64,000 nt of DNA from CATOSP01 sp965216155 (GTDB lineage: Bacteria > Chloroflexota > Dehalococcoidia > Lucifugimonadales > UBA3495). The DNA is taken from positions 62,001-126,000 of the forward strand of contig CBDCFD010000005.1 in NCBI GenBank assembly GCA_965216155.1, written 5' to 3'. This document shows, piece after piece, positions 8,506 through 16,495 of this stretch. Every line of letters starts with the position of its first letter. Position 1 is the stretch's first letter. The position numbers and the translations under genes were made by a program. Below the pieces are notes generated by a model. The model did not search any database. It was given only the letters and a program-made list of their open reading frames with translations, and was not told the origin of the DNA.

Positions 8506-8943
8506 TTATGTGCTACTCGCCAGTTGCTCGTCTAATTCTCTGGGGGTGATTATTGGAACGGAGAACTCCGGCGCCAGAGCGAGAATGTCGTTGTCACCTG
8601 TCACCTGTCACCTGTCACCTGTCACCAGAGAGTCGGCATTACCGGCCAGCGCCAGTTCGAGGAACGGGCGGTCGCGTGGATCTCGGCAGTTGGGTACACT
8701 CAACAATTCCGGCACGGTAATCATCTCGCACCAGGGTAGATAGTCATCTAACAGGTCTGTTTGTTCTTCGACGGTCAGACTGAGTTTCGGGTACGAAAGC
8801 ACTCGAACTAATTCTGCGGTGGTATAGGCGCTTCGCAACAGCAATATGACGCCCGACTGCCATGATGTCCGAATCCAAGACAATGACCGTTGCGGAAACC
8901 GAAGCGCTGAAACGGTCACGTTGGTGTCAAGGACCAGCCGCAA
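8506..8943 (-). pseudogene. PIN-domain toxin interrupted by heptamer expansion
   Basis: From TTG 8943 the frame reads LRLVLDTNVTVSAL, WIRTSWQSGVILLL, ELVRVLSYPK, PNCRDPRDRPFLELALAGNADSLVTGDR and then UGA. The interruption is a 5-copy TGTCACC array (8592-8626 on the plus strand). Two copies are native to the codons for VTGD; the three extra add 21 nt, keep the length in frame but create TGA. After the array the frame resumes VTGDNDILALAPEFSVPIITPRELDEQLASST. Deleting three units restores a complete 138-139 aa PIN protein with its catalytic acidic pocket. The antitoxin gene lies immediately upstream. Confidence 0.8.
8592..8626. repeat. Five-copy TGTCACC tandem array
   Basis: Five perfect copies of the heptamer TGTCACC, inside the PIN gene at the codons for the catalytic TGD motif. 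Period 7 is shared with the degenerate arrays at 47231, 55722 and 59547. Perfect copies are prone to slipped-strand change. Confidence 0.9.
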
Positions 8944-8951
8944 CCGTTTGT

Positions 8952-9173
8952 TTACTCCCGGCGGGCCCAAGCCACTGCGTCGGCAATGTCATCCTCGGTG
9001 ATTCCTATCCGATCCAGCTTTTCGCGCACGGCATCGGCACGAGTGCGGGTTACGGGAGTAAGCAGAATGCGGCCGTTTTCCTCGGTGACATCGAAATACT
9101 CGGCCCCTTCGAAAACGGCGGCTAGCTCGTTGGGCAAGATTAGATGGTTTTTGCCGGTCAGTTTCGCGAGCAT
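8952..9173 (-). CDS. AbrB/MazE-type antitoxin, module 2
   Basis: 73 aa; MLAKLTGKNHLILPNELAAVF, EYFDVTEENGRILLTPV and AVREKLDRIGITEDDIADAVAWARRE give the AbrB hairpin plus toxin-binding tail. ATG 9173 has GAGG just upstream. About 55% identical to the antitoxin at 7629-7859. The partner PIN gene begins 8 bases after its stop and is interrupted, so this antitoxin may now act only as a DNA-binding repressor or antidote to related toxins. Confidence 0.78.
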   Translation of the reverse strand: MLAKLTGKNHLILPNELAAVFEGAEYFDVTEENGRILLTPVTRTRADAVREKLDRIGITEDDIADAVAWARRE

Positions 9174-9249
9174 GGCATAGATACCTCAACCAATGAAATC
9201 AGAGGGGCGAAATCCAATATATCACGTTCGAAATCTTCTTCTGACGCCC

Positions 9250-10131
9250 CTACAAATACTCCCCAAACCACGCCAGCGTCTCCGCCATGACCTCCGAAAA
9301 AGCCGGTTCCGCGTAAACCTCGTAATGCCCATACCCCTTCAGCACCACCAACTTCTTGGGTTCCCCGGCATGGGCGTAAAGCTGCTCCGACTCCTCGGGG
9401 AGGACCAGCCGGTCGTTGTCGCTGGTTATGAACAGTATTGGCCTTGGGGAAATCTTGTCCACGATCCACTCGGGGTTGAAGCCCAGAGTGTCGTCCACAT
9501 ACTCGATAGGGGGATGGTGCCCACCGCCGCCGGGTTGTTGCGGCGGGCGGCTGCGGCCAACTCCGCCGATTGGCGGTCTGGGAGCAGGATGTCGCTCCGG
9601 TCCACGTATTCTAACTCCCCTGTGGTGGCGCGTTTTACCCGGTCCTCGGCGGAACGCTCCAACAGGTCGTACCATTCGTCCACCCGTCGGACACGGCTCA
9701 TCCAGCGAGCGCCGTTTCCGACGCCAACCACGCTCACGATGCACTTGGCCCGCTGGTCCACCGCTCCGACCCAGGAAACCGTCGCGCCGCCGTAGCTGGT
9801 CCCGTAGAGGCCGATGCGCTCGTCGTCCACCTCGGGCTGGCAGGCCCAGGAAGGTGATCGCCGCCTGCACGTCCATCACGCGGCTGTAGGGAGCCAGGCG
9901 GTTCCGCGTTCCCTCGCTGTCGCCCCAACCCTTGTAGTCAAAGGTCATAGCCACATACCCGGCCCGGTTCAGGGCATTGGCGTTGTCCGGCAAGTAGAGG
10001 TCCTTGACCCCCGTGTAGCCGTGGCACAAGAGGACGGCGATCCGCTTCTCTCCGGGAGTCAAATCGTCGGGCGCGTAGACATCCCCGTATAGCTTGAAAC
10101 CCTCGCTGTAGAACTCCACCGGACGCTTCAT
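9250..10131 (-). pseudogene. Alpha/beta hydrolase with two compensating frameshifts
   Basis: N-terminal frame: LLCHGYTGVKDLYLPDNANAL and FDYKGWGDSEGTRNRLAPYS (oxyanion and strand regions). Around 9855 one extra C shifts to a second frame carrying the nucleophile elbow GTSYGG and WVGAVDQRAKCIVSVVGVG. Around 9510 one missing C in a C-run returns to the first frame with EYVDDTLGFNPEWIVDK, ILFITSDNDRLVLPEESEQL (catalytic Asp) and LKGYGHYEVY (catalytic His). Joined, it is a complete dienelactone-hydrolase-like esterase of about 295 aa. Two opposite one-base changes suggest sequencing error as readily as decay. Substrate unknown. Confidence 0.75.
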
Positions 10132-10223
10132 GGCACATCGCCTCCCGCTGGCAAGTTATATAGGCATTTTGCACTAGGGGCATTGTACAATGGCCGCAAT
10201 CTTTTCCAGACCGGGGTGTGGTA

Positions 10224-10778
10224 ATGACGACGAATCCGAAGTTGTTGACTGCGGAAGACTTGCTTGAACTGTACAGCAAGGGAGTCCGGGGCGAGTTGAT
10301 TCAGGGGGTGCTTTGCGAGACGATGCCTGCGGGTGGACAGCACGGAAAGATAGCGGCCATCCTAATATACAAATTGATGAACATCATTCTGCCTCAAAGA
10401 TTGGGTACTGTTATCGGCACCGATGCCGGCGTCCTGTTGGACCGCAACCCGGATGTTGTCAGGGTGCCGGACGTCGCCTTTTTCTCAGTCGAGAAGTTGG
10501 CGTTGGACGCAGTCATTACCGGATATTACGAGGTGGTCCCCGACCTCGTGGTCGAGATTGTATCCCCCGGCACTACAAACGTAGAAAGCTACGACAAGGT
10601 CCGCATGTGGCTGAGTTTCGGCGTGTCGATAGTGTGGGAAGTTTTCCCCAGCCGCCGCTCCGTGAACGTATACCAACTCAACCGCCCCACCATCATACTT
10701 GATGAGGACGACACGCTGGACGGCGGCGAGGTCCTGCCCGGTTTCAGTTGTCCGGTGCGGGAGATTTTCGACCTGTAA
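10224..10778 (+). CDS. Uma2-family (DUF820) putative endonuclease
   Basis: 184 aa with the restriction-endonuclease-like fold of DUF820: ELIQGVLCETMPAGGQHGKI, VRVPDVAFFS, PDLVVEIVSPG and DKVRMWLSFGVSIVWEV supply the PD-(D/E)xK-type acidic and Lys positions. The family is expanded in Cyanobacteria and Chloroflexota; its role is unknown. Start at ATG 10224 (MTTNPK); ATG 10218 is two codons earlier. TACAAT at 10186-10191 may be its -10. Confidence 0.8.
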   Translation: MTTNPKLLTAEDLLELYSKGVRGELIQGVLCETMPAGGQHGKIAAILIYKLMNIILPQRLGTVIGTDAGVLLDRNPDVVRVPDVAFFSVEKLALDAVITGYYEVVPDLVVEIVSPGTTNVESYDKVRMWLSFGVSIVWEVFPSRRSVNVYQLNRPTIILDEDDTLDGGEVLPGFSCPVREIFDL

Positions 10779-10832
10779 TAGTAAATTTAGAAGCCAATTC
10801 CCGGAACGCCAGAAACCAGCCCTGCCAGCACC

Positions 10833-12164
10833 TCACACCGTAACGCCGGTGAAGTTGAAACCGTTGATCTTGAGGGCGGGGACACAGGTGGTGAAACCCA
10901 CTTCGTTGAGGCACAGCTTTGTGTCGTTGCCAACGGCTTCGACGTTGGCCAGGGCCTCCACGAAAGACTGGGTGAACCGCAGGTCTTTAACCGGACGGCT
11001 GATGCGTCCGTCTTCAATGAGGAATGTGCCGTCGCGGGTCATTCCTGTGACTACGCAGCCCCGGTTATGCACCTGCCGGATGTAGTGGAACCTGGTAACG
11101 TACAGGCCCTGCTTGGTGGACGCGATCATCTGCTCCATCGGGACATCACCGGTCTTCATGAACAGGTTACTCGCCAGGGGTCCTCCGGAAAATGAGAACT
11201 GGTGGCCGGTGGACTCCAGTCCCTCCTTTCCGGCGGTGTAGGAGTTGTAGACGGGCGACCCCACGACACCGTCCTGGACGATGTGGGTGAGGCGCCTGGG
11301 CACACCCTCGGCGTCGAACGGATTGGGCCATCCGGCCCTATTGAAACCGTCGTCCCAGATGGACACAAGGGGGCTCATGGCCTGGGTGTCCCGCAGGCCG
11401 CTCATCCAGCTTCGCCCGTCCTGGACCGCCTGTGCCCCCATCCCGTACTGGCTCAGGGCGCTGATCAGGTCATCCACCGCGTAGGGGTCCAAGACTACAG
11501 TGTACTGGCCTGGCTCGACTATTCCGGGGTTTCGGCCATCCCTGGCCTTCCCGGCAGCCTCCTGAGCCAGGGCCGCCGCGTCAACTTCCGCGACTCGCCA
11601 CGAGCCTCCCTTGGACCAGCCGGCAGAATCGCCGCTCATCACAGTAATAAGAAATCCGGCGAAGGTGGTGGCATGGTACGCCCGTGCTCCCTTGGTGCTC
11701 ATCGCCGCCGTTTCCTGGACTCCCGAGCGGCAGAAGCCCGAAGAATCCAGACCTTCGGCCACGGTCTCGCCACACGCTATGGCCACCACCTCGGCACGGT
11801 CCGGGGGGCTGAACGATGCGGTATCTTCATCGAACGTCGGCACCTGGGGCGGAGAGGCGGGGGTCGGAAGACCCAAAAAGTGCGGGTCATCGGGCATCAG
11901 CAATGCGTTGAGCCGGGCGCTCCGGGCCGCCTTGGCGATTCCCGCATCGCTCAGATCGTTGGTAGTGGCCCGCCCTTGACGCTGGCCTTCAACGGCGCGG
12001 ATGTGAAGCTGCGCGTTCCCATGTGACACGTTTTGATGGATGGTATTCGCCGCGAAACGGGTGAGGCCAAGGTCCTGCACCACCAGGTATGCGTCAGCGT
12101 CCTGAGCTCCTGATGCTTCGAGCGCCAGCCGGAGGACGGATTCGCACCTGTCCCGGCCTATCAT
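10833..12164 (-). CDS. TldE/PmbA-family metalloprotease subunit
   Basis: 443 aa. Carries the PmbA/TldE layout: N-terminal helical barrel (CESVLRLALEASGAQDADAYLVVQD), a central NPGIVEPGQYTVVLDPYAVDDLI segment, and C-terminal SFSGGPLASNLFMKTGDVP and GMTRDGTFLIEDGRISRPVKDLRFTQS. TldE lacks the zinc site and partners TldD to cut unfolded peptides, for example modified peptide precursors. ATG 12164 overlaps the TldD stop by 4 bp, showing coupled translation. Confidence 0.85.
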   Translation of the reverse strand: MIGRDRCESVLRLALEASGAQDADAYLVVQDLGLTRFAANTIHQNVSHGNAQLHIRAVEGQRQGRATTNDLSDAGIAKAARSARLNALLMPDDPHFLGLPTPASPPQVPTFDEDTASFSPPDRAEVVAIACGETVAEGLDSSGFCRSGVQETAAMSTKGARAYHATTFAGFLITVMSGDSAGWSKGGSWRVAEVDAAALAQEAAGKARDGRNPGIVEPGQYTVVLDPYAVDDLISALSQYGMGAQAVQDGRSWMSGLRDTQAMSPLVSIWDDGFNRAGWPNPFDAEGVPRRLTHIVQDGVVGSPVYNSYTAGKEGLESTGHQFSFSGGPLASNLFMKTGDVPMEQMIASTKQGLYVTRFHYIRQVHNRGCVVTGMTRDGTFLIEDGRISRPVKDLRFTQSFVEALANVEAVGNDTKLCLNEVGFTTCVPALKINGFNFTGVTV

Positions 12165-13606
12165 CGCAGCACACCGACCCGGACGTTGCGGAACCGCGCC
12201 GGGGCCGCGCCATGACCGGTATGGCCCAGTTGTCCCGGCTGCCCCTTTCCGCAGTGGGGTTCGCCCCACATCTGCCAATGGTCCGAATTGCAAACGGCGT
12301 CGCAGGAATTCCAAAACTCGGGCGTAATGCCGGTGTAGGTGCAGTTGCGCAGCATCCGGCCCAGCTTACCGTTCTTGATTTCCCGGCCCATCTCGGTGCC
12401 GAACTGGAAATTGTAACGCCGGTCGTCGATGGACCAAGAGCGGTTCATCTCCATATATATCCCATCGTCGGTGTCGGCGACCAGGTCGTCGAGGCTCCAC
12501 TCCCCCGGCTCTAGGCTCACATTGTTCATGCGGACCAGGGGAATGCGGTTCCACGAGGCGGCGCGCATGCAGCCGTTGGAAACCAGTCCCAACCGCCCCG
12601 CAGTTTCCCGCGACATGAGGTACCCGGTGAATTCTCCGCGCCGCACAATGGGGGTAGACTGGGCCGGCACACCCTCATCGTCCCAGCCGAACGCGCCCAA
12701 GCCGGGGAGGCGGATGCTGTCTGCCGTAATGTTGACCGCCTCCGAGGCGTAGCGGAAATTGTTTAACTTCTCGGGAGTCAGAAACGAAGTGCCCGCGAAG
12801 GCCGCTTCTGCCCCCAGCACCCGGTCAAGCTCGATTGCGTGTCCGCACGACTCATGCACCTGGAGGGCTAGTTGCGCCCCGCCAATAATGATGGTGGTGA
12901 CTTTGTCGCTGGGGCATGGGTCCGCAGTCAGCAGCTCAACGGCCTCGCTGGCGACACGCTCAGCGTGTTGAGGCAACTCCATAGCGGTGATGTATTCCCA
13001 GCCCGCGCACCCTTGCTGGCGGCCCGGTGACTGAGGGTAGGAGCGGCGTTGCACTTCTCCGTGGCCGGTGGCAGTGACCTGGATGCCGCCGCCGGCCTCG
13101 AAGATCGTTTGTTCTACAAACGCGCCTTCCGTGTTGGCGAAGGTCTTATGCTCCCGGATGAATATCAGGTTGCCCTGCCGGGACCGGACGCCTTTGACGA
13201 ACCCCATCATGGCGTCAGCCTCCAACAAGAGGGCAAGTTTATCATCAGGAGACACGGCGAATGGGTCGACCTTTACCGGGGTGATGTAGAGGCCGCGGCT
13301 GGTGACGGGAGGACCGAGGTTCACCGGCTCACCTCCGAGGCGCGACGAGGCTCTCCCGATCTGCATGGCGAGGTCGGTTACTCGTTCGATCTCAGGTGGG
13401 GTGAGGTCGTTGCTGGATGCGAACCCCCAACAGCCGTCGACTAACACCCGGACCCCGAAGCCGAAGGACTCGTCCACAGCGACGGTCTCGACGACACCGT
13501 TGCGTACACCGTACCGTTCCTGGTCGGTGCGGACCACGCGGATGTCCGCGTAGGTTGCCCCTTTGATCTGGGCCGAGTTGAGGGCCCTGGAGAGGAGATC
13601 ATCCAT
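12161..13606 (-). CDS. tldD: TldD-family zinc metalloprotease
   Basis: 481 aa. The zinc-binding helix HESCGHAIELDR (HExxxH, about residue 247) and the downstream NNVSLEPGEWSLDDLVADTDDGIYME and MGREIKNGKLGRMLRNCTYTGITPEFW are diagnostic. With the adjacent TldE it forms a heteromeric peptidase that removes leader or toxin peptides in the cytosol. Start at ATG 13606 (MDDLLSRAL) matches family N-termini; a much longer open frame upstream is antisense to the aminotransferase gene. No peptide precursor is seen next to it. Confidence 0.88.
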   Translation of the reverse strand: MDDLLSRALNSAQIKGATYADIRVVRTDQERYGVRNGVVETVAVDESFGFGVRVLVDGCWGFASSNDLTPPEIERVTDLAMQIGRASSRLGGEPVNLGPPVTSRGLYITPVKVDPFAVSPDDKLALLLEADAMMGFVKGVRSRQGNLIFIREHKTFANTEGAFVEQTIFEAGGGIQVTATGHGEVQRRSYPQSPGRQQGCAGWEYITAMELPQHAERVASEAVELLTADPCPSDKVTTIIIGGAQLALQVHESCGHAIELDRVLGAEAAFAGTSFLTPEKLNNFRYASEAVNITADSIRLPGLGAFGWDDEGVPAQSTPIVRRGEFTGYLMSRETAGRLGLVSNGCMRAASWNRIPLVRMNNVSLEPGEWSLDDLVADTDDGIYMEMNRSWSIDDRRYNFQFGTEMGREIKNGKLGRMLRNCTYTGITPEFWNSCDAVCNSDHWQMWGEPHCGKGQPGQLGHTGHGAAPARFRNVRVGVLR

Positions 13607-13632
13607 AGCCGATTCTACCAGCCACTCAATTT

Positions 13633-14976
13633 CTAGCCGTGAGGCAGCAACCCCTCGTCTATCATCGCCTTGATCGCTCCGTCGGCGGCCTCCAGGCTCT
13701 GGTCGATGTCGGCCTCGGTGTGGACGCCGGACAGGACTCCGCTGGTGCGAGACATCAGGTCTACTCCGCGCACTTGCAGGGCCTGCCGAAAGGCGCTCTG
13801 GATCGCTGGGGGAGCGCTCTTCAGGGTATTGGCGTCCAGCCCCTCGATAGTGCTTCCGCCGAAGTAAACGTGGAAGGTCGAGGACTCGCCGTAGACCGTA
13901 GCGGCGACTTCGTAGCGTGACATGATTTCGCGTAGTCCAACGCGCAACCGCTCCGCCATCCTGTCGGCGGTGTCCTGCATCTCTCCGGTAGCCGCGATGG
14001 CCAAGGCGGCGTTGCCCGTGGCGGCGCAATACGGGTTTGCGTTGAACGTGCCGCCGTGCAAGACGCGCTGGTACCGGTCGTGGCCGCTGTCGCCGGTCTG
14101 CTCCATCACCTGCATGATGTCGCCGCGCCCGGCCACCGCCCCGCCGGGGAGGCCGCCGGTGAGTATCTTGGCCAGCGTGCAAAGATCGGGGTCGATCCCC
14201 AACCTCTGCTGCAACCCGCCGGGGCTCCAGCGGAAGCCGGTAATGACCTCGTCCAAAATCATCACCACGCCGTACTGACGGGTGAGGCGGCGGACGCCTT
14301 CCAGGAAACCGGGTTGGAGGGGCACCGTGCCGTAGGAGGCTCCCGAACCTTCCGTGATCACGCCGGCTATGTCGTTCCGGGAGGCGAGGGCCTGCTCCAG
14401 GGCTTCGAGGTCCGGAGGAAGCACCATTACCGAGTCAATCGCGCCCTGGGGAATTCCGATGGAAGCGGGAACGTCAAACGGGGCCAGGTTGCCCGGCATG
14501 GCGTAATCGTGCCAACCGTGGTAGTGCGACTCCCACCGGATGATCTTTTCCTTGCCCGTGTAAGCCCTGGCCACGCGCATGGCCAGCATGGTGGACTCGG
14601 CGCCCGAACCCACGAACCGGACCTTGTCGGCGCAGGGAATGAGGTTGTGGACCTTCTCGCCCCACTCCAGCATCGCCTCGACTGGAGCGCCGTAGTGGGA
14701 GCCGTCGGGCAGCGCCCGTTGCAGGGCTTCGACCACAGCCGGGTGAGAATGTCCCAGCAGCAGCGACGCGGAACCTAGTCCGTAGTCCACGTATTCGTTA
14801 CCGTCTACGTCCCATTTGCGCGGGCCCTGTCCTCTGGCGATGGCAATGGGGAACGGCTCGGCAACGTAGCCGTCATGTCCCGCGCCCCCGGATGGGAATA
14901 TCTCCTTGAACTTAGGGTAGAGTTCCGCGGACCGGGGGTTCTTGCTGATGTACTCTTCTCTAATCGATCCGGGCAT
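13633..14976 (-). CDS. Class III aminotransferase, glutamate-1-semialdehyde aminomutase-like
   Basis: 447 aa fold-type I PLP enzyme. FVGSGAESTMLAMRVARAYTGKEKIIRWESHYHGWHD, ILDEVITGFRWSPGG and the Schiff-base Lys in LAKILTGGLPGGAVAGR (about residue 269) are seen. It is closest in pattern to the HemL-like aminotransferases, many of which are not heme enzymes; with no heme genes here, the substrate stays open. ATG 14976 has an AGGAGGAAG ribosome site just upstream. Confidence 0.85.
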   Translation of the reverse strand: MPGSIREEYISKNPRSAELYPKFKEIFPSGGAGHDGYVAEPFPIAIARGQGPRKWDVDGNEYVDYGLGSASLLLGHSHPAVVEALQRALPDGSHYGAPVEAMLEWGEKVHNLIPCADKVRFVGSGAESTMLAMRVARAYTGKEKIIRWESHYHGWHDYAMPGNLAPFDVPASIGIPQGAIDSVMVLPPDLEALEQALASRNDIAGVITEGSGASYGTVPLQPGFLEGVRRLTRQYGVVMILDEVITGFRWSPGGLQQRLGIDPDLCTLAKILTGGLPGGAVAGRGDIMQVMEQTGDSGHDRYQRVLHGGTFNANPYCAATGNAALAIAATGEMQDTADRMAERLRVGLREIMSRYEVAATVYGESSTFHVYFGGSTIEGLDANTLKSAPPAIQSAFRQALQVRGVDLMSRTSGVLSGVHTEADIDQSLEAADGAIKAMIDEGLLPHG

Positions 14977-15376
14977 GGCTTCCTCCTCTCCGATTAGTGG
15001 TCGAGACTGGCTCGAATCCCGTTGAATCAGGCCGGAGTTGAATCTGGTTCGTAATGTACAGCAATAGGCATGACCACGCCAGTATTGGCGAGTCCATGCC
15101 TGACTCCCGGACGGGTGCCGGTGCAGTCCTCTTTGGCAAGAACCGGTACCATATCCCTTCCCATGAAAATAACAGTTGTCATACGCTTACCTGGCCTTCA
15201 CAAGGCGACGGGTAATTCCGGGCCGGGCCGGAGTCCCCGGAGTCCAAGGAGGGCATGAGAAATAGACGCGGCTGATGGTGGATGATTCCGGGTCCGGCTC
15301 AACTCCGGAGCGACGGGGTGGGGGCGTGGGTCTAGCGTGGACTGACCGAGGGCGGCGCGGTGGTGTGAGAGTGCGG
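14977..15376. other. Intergenic stretch without recognised gene
   Basis: About 400 bp between the aminotransferase start and the MITE-like repeat. No convincing coding frame, RNA or promoter pair was recognised. Confidence 0.5.
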
Positions 15377-15538
15377 GAGAAAATTGCGAAACTCCCCGGC
15401 TGGGCTTGCTACCGCTGATGGAGGACGAATACCGTCAAAATGTCAGACGAACTCCCCTTACCCTCATTGGCCGATGAATCCTGTTCACGCTATTTTTCTT
15501 CTGTCTCTTCGGCAACTGAAGAGTTTCGCAATTTTCTC
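15377..15538. repeat. MITE-like element, copy 2, abutted by IS5-family insertion
   Basis: 162 bp with perfect 18-bp inverted ends GAGAAAATTGCGAAACTC (15377-15394) and its complement (15521-15538). Left flank AGTGCGG (15370-15376) is found again after the IS element once the insertion and its TCA duplication are removed, so a 7-bp target duplication is recoverable. The interior differs from copy 1 and has no gene. Confidence 0.75.
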
Positions 15539-15539
15539 A

Positions 15540-16421
15540 GAGCCTGTTTACAATCTCTTCAGGATTAGCGTCGCGAAGGCAAGAACCACCATTTGCAGAC
15601 TGGTATTCAGCTTTCTCTCGCAGTTCTTCCAGAGTCGGCGGCACTTCTCCAGCCAGGCAAAGGATCGCTCCACCACCCATCCCCCCGTCTTCACGGGGGC
15701 TAAAGGCAGGCAGCACCACGAAGGTGTGCAGTTCATTGCGTTTCACCACTTCCACCGAGGCTCCCAACAGGCTCTGTACCGCCACGGCAAAGGGCTTCCC
15801 GGTGTAACCCCCATCGACCAGCACGTTCTGCACCCGGCTCAGGCCGGCCTGGCGTTGGTCAAACATCGCCAAAGCCCCAGCCCGGCCGGTAACGTTGGCG
15901 GTGGTCACGTGAATCGCATGGGGCAACCCCTGCGTGTCCACCGCGATGTGACGCTTGATCCCGGACACCTTCTTGCCCGCGTCATAGCCCTTGTGCTCGG
16001 CGCTGTCAGTGTTCCTGACGCTCTGGGCGTCCACGATGCAGAAACTGGTCTGCTCTTTTCGACCATTGCTCCGTCGGGCCGTGCCAACCGATTTTTTTAA
16101 GACCTGCTCCAGAATGGATTCTTGCTCCGGGCCGGGCCGCTCACTCCATTGCCGGAAATACTTGTAGCCAGTGCGCCAATCCGGGAAGTCCGCAGGCAGC
16201 ATCCGCCACTGGCACCCGCTTTTCAGGAGGTACAGCACCCCGCAGAAAACGTCGTACAAGTCCACGGTGCGGGGCTTGGTCCGTCGGCGGGCCGCCTCCA
16301 ACGTGGGAAGAATCCGGGTAAATTGCTCCCGGCTAATGTCGCTGGGATAGGAATGAGACATGATTACCCTGCCTTGGTAATAGTCTCAACTTAACATATT
16401 CCACAGATCGTAGACAGGTTC
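15540..16421 (-). mobile_element. IS5-family (IS427-like) insertion sequence
   Basis: 882 bp. Ends are imperfect inverted repeats GAGCCTGTTTACAATC (left) and GAACCTGTCTACGATC (right, complement), 13 of 16 matching. The trinucleotide TCA flanks both sides (15537-15539 and 16422-16424), as expected for the TNA targets of this group. It inserted exactly at the terminal base of the MITE-like element. One transposase gene reads leftward inside. Confidence 0.85.
15548..16361 (-). pseudogene. IS5-family DDE transposase, frameshifted
   Basis: N-terminal DUF4096-like half (LLKSGCQWRMLPADFPDW) and catalytic Asp residues in CIVDAQSVRNTD and VLVDGGYTGKPF are in one frame to FSPREDGG. The C-terminus GGWVVERSFAWLEKCRRLW, holding the catalytic Glu, is in another frame. 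A G6 run at about 15684 would be G5 in an intact copy, so a one-base insertion separates them. It is either an inactive copy or a sequencing error; programmed -1 slippage does not fit because the shift is in the +1 sense. Confidence 0.8.
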
Positions 16422-16495
16422 TCAGTGCGGCGGGTCCGTTGACTGGCCTGTGGGGCCGGTGCTACCGTGGGCCGAATCTACCTCTGGAGGGGCGG

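Noticed and set aside
8592..8626. CRISPR-like repeat
   Set aside because: Units are 7 bp with no spacers; it is a simple tandem repeat. No CRISPR array or cas gene was seen in the window.
10169..10191. Full promoter TTGCAC...TACAAT before the Uma2 gene
   Set aside because: The spacer is only 11 bp, so only the -10 is plausible.
13607..14182. N-terminal extension of TldD upstream of 13606
   Set aside because: The extra residues are Arg/Pro-rich, antisense-like, and overlap the aminotransferase gene; TldD homologues begin at MDDLLS.
15548..15736. Separate small gene at the IS5 3' end
   Set aside because: It is the C-terminal third of the transposase in a shifted frame, not an independent gene.
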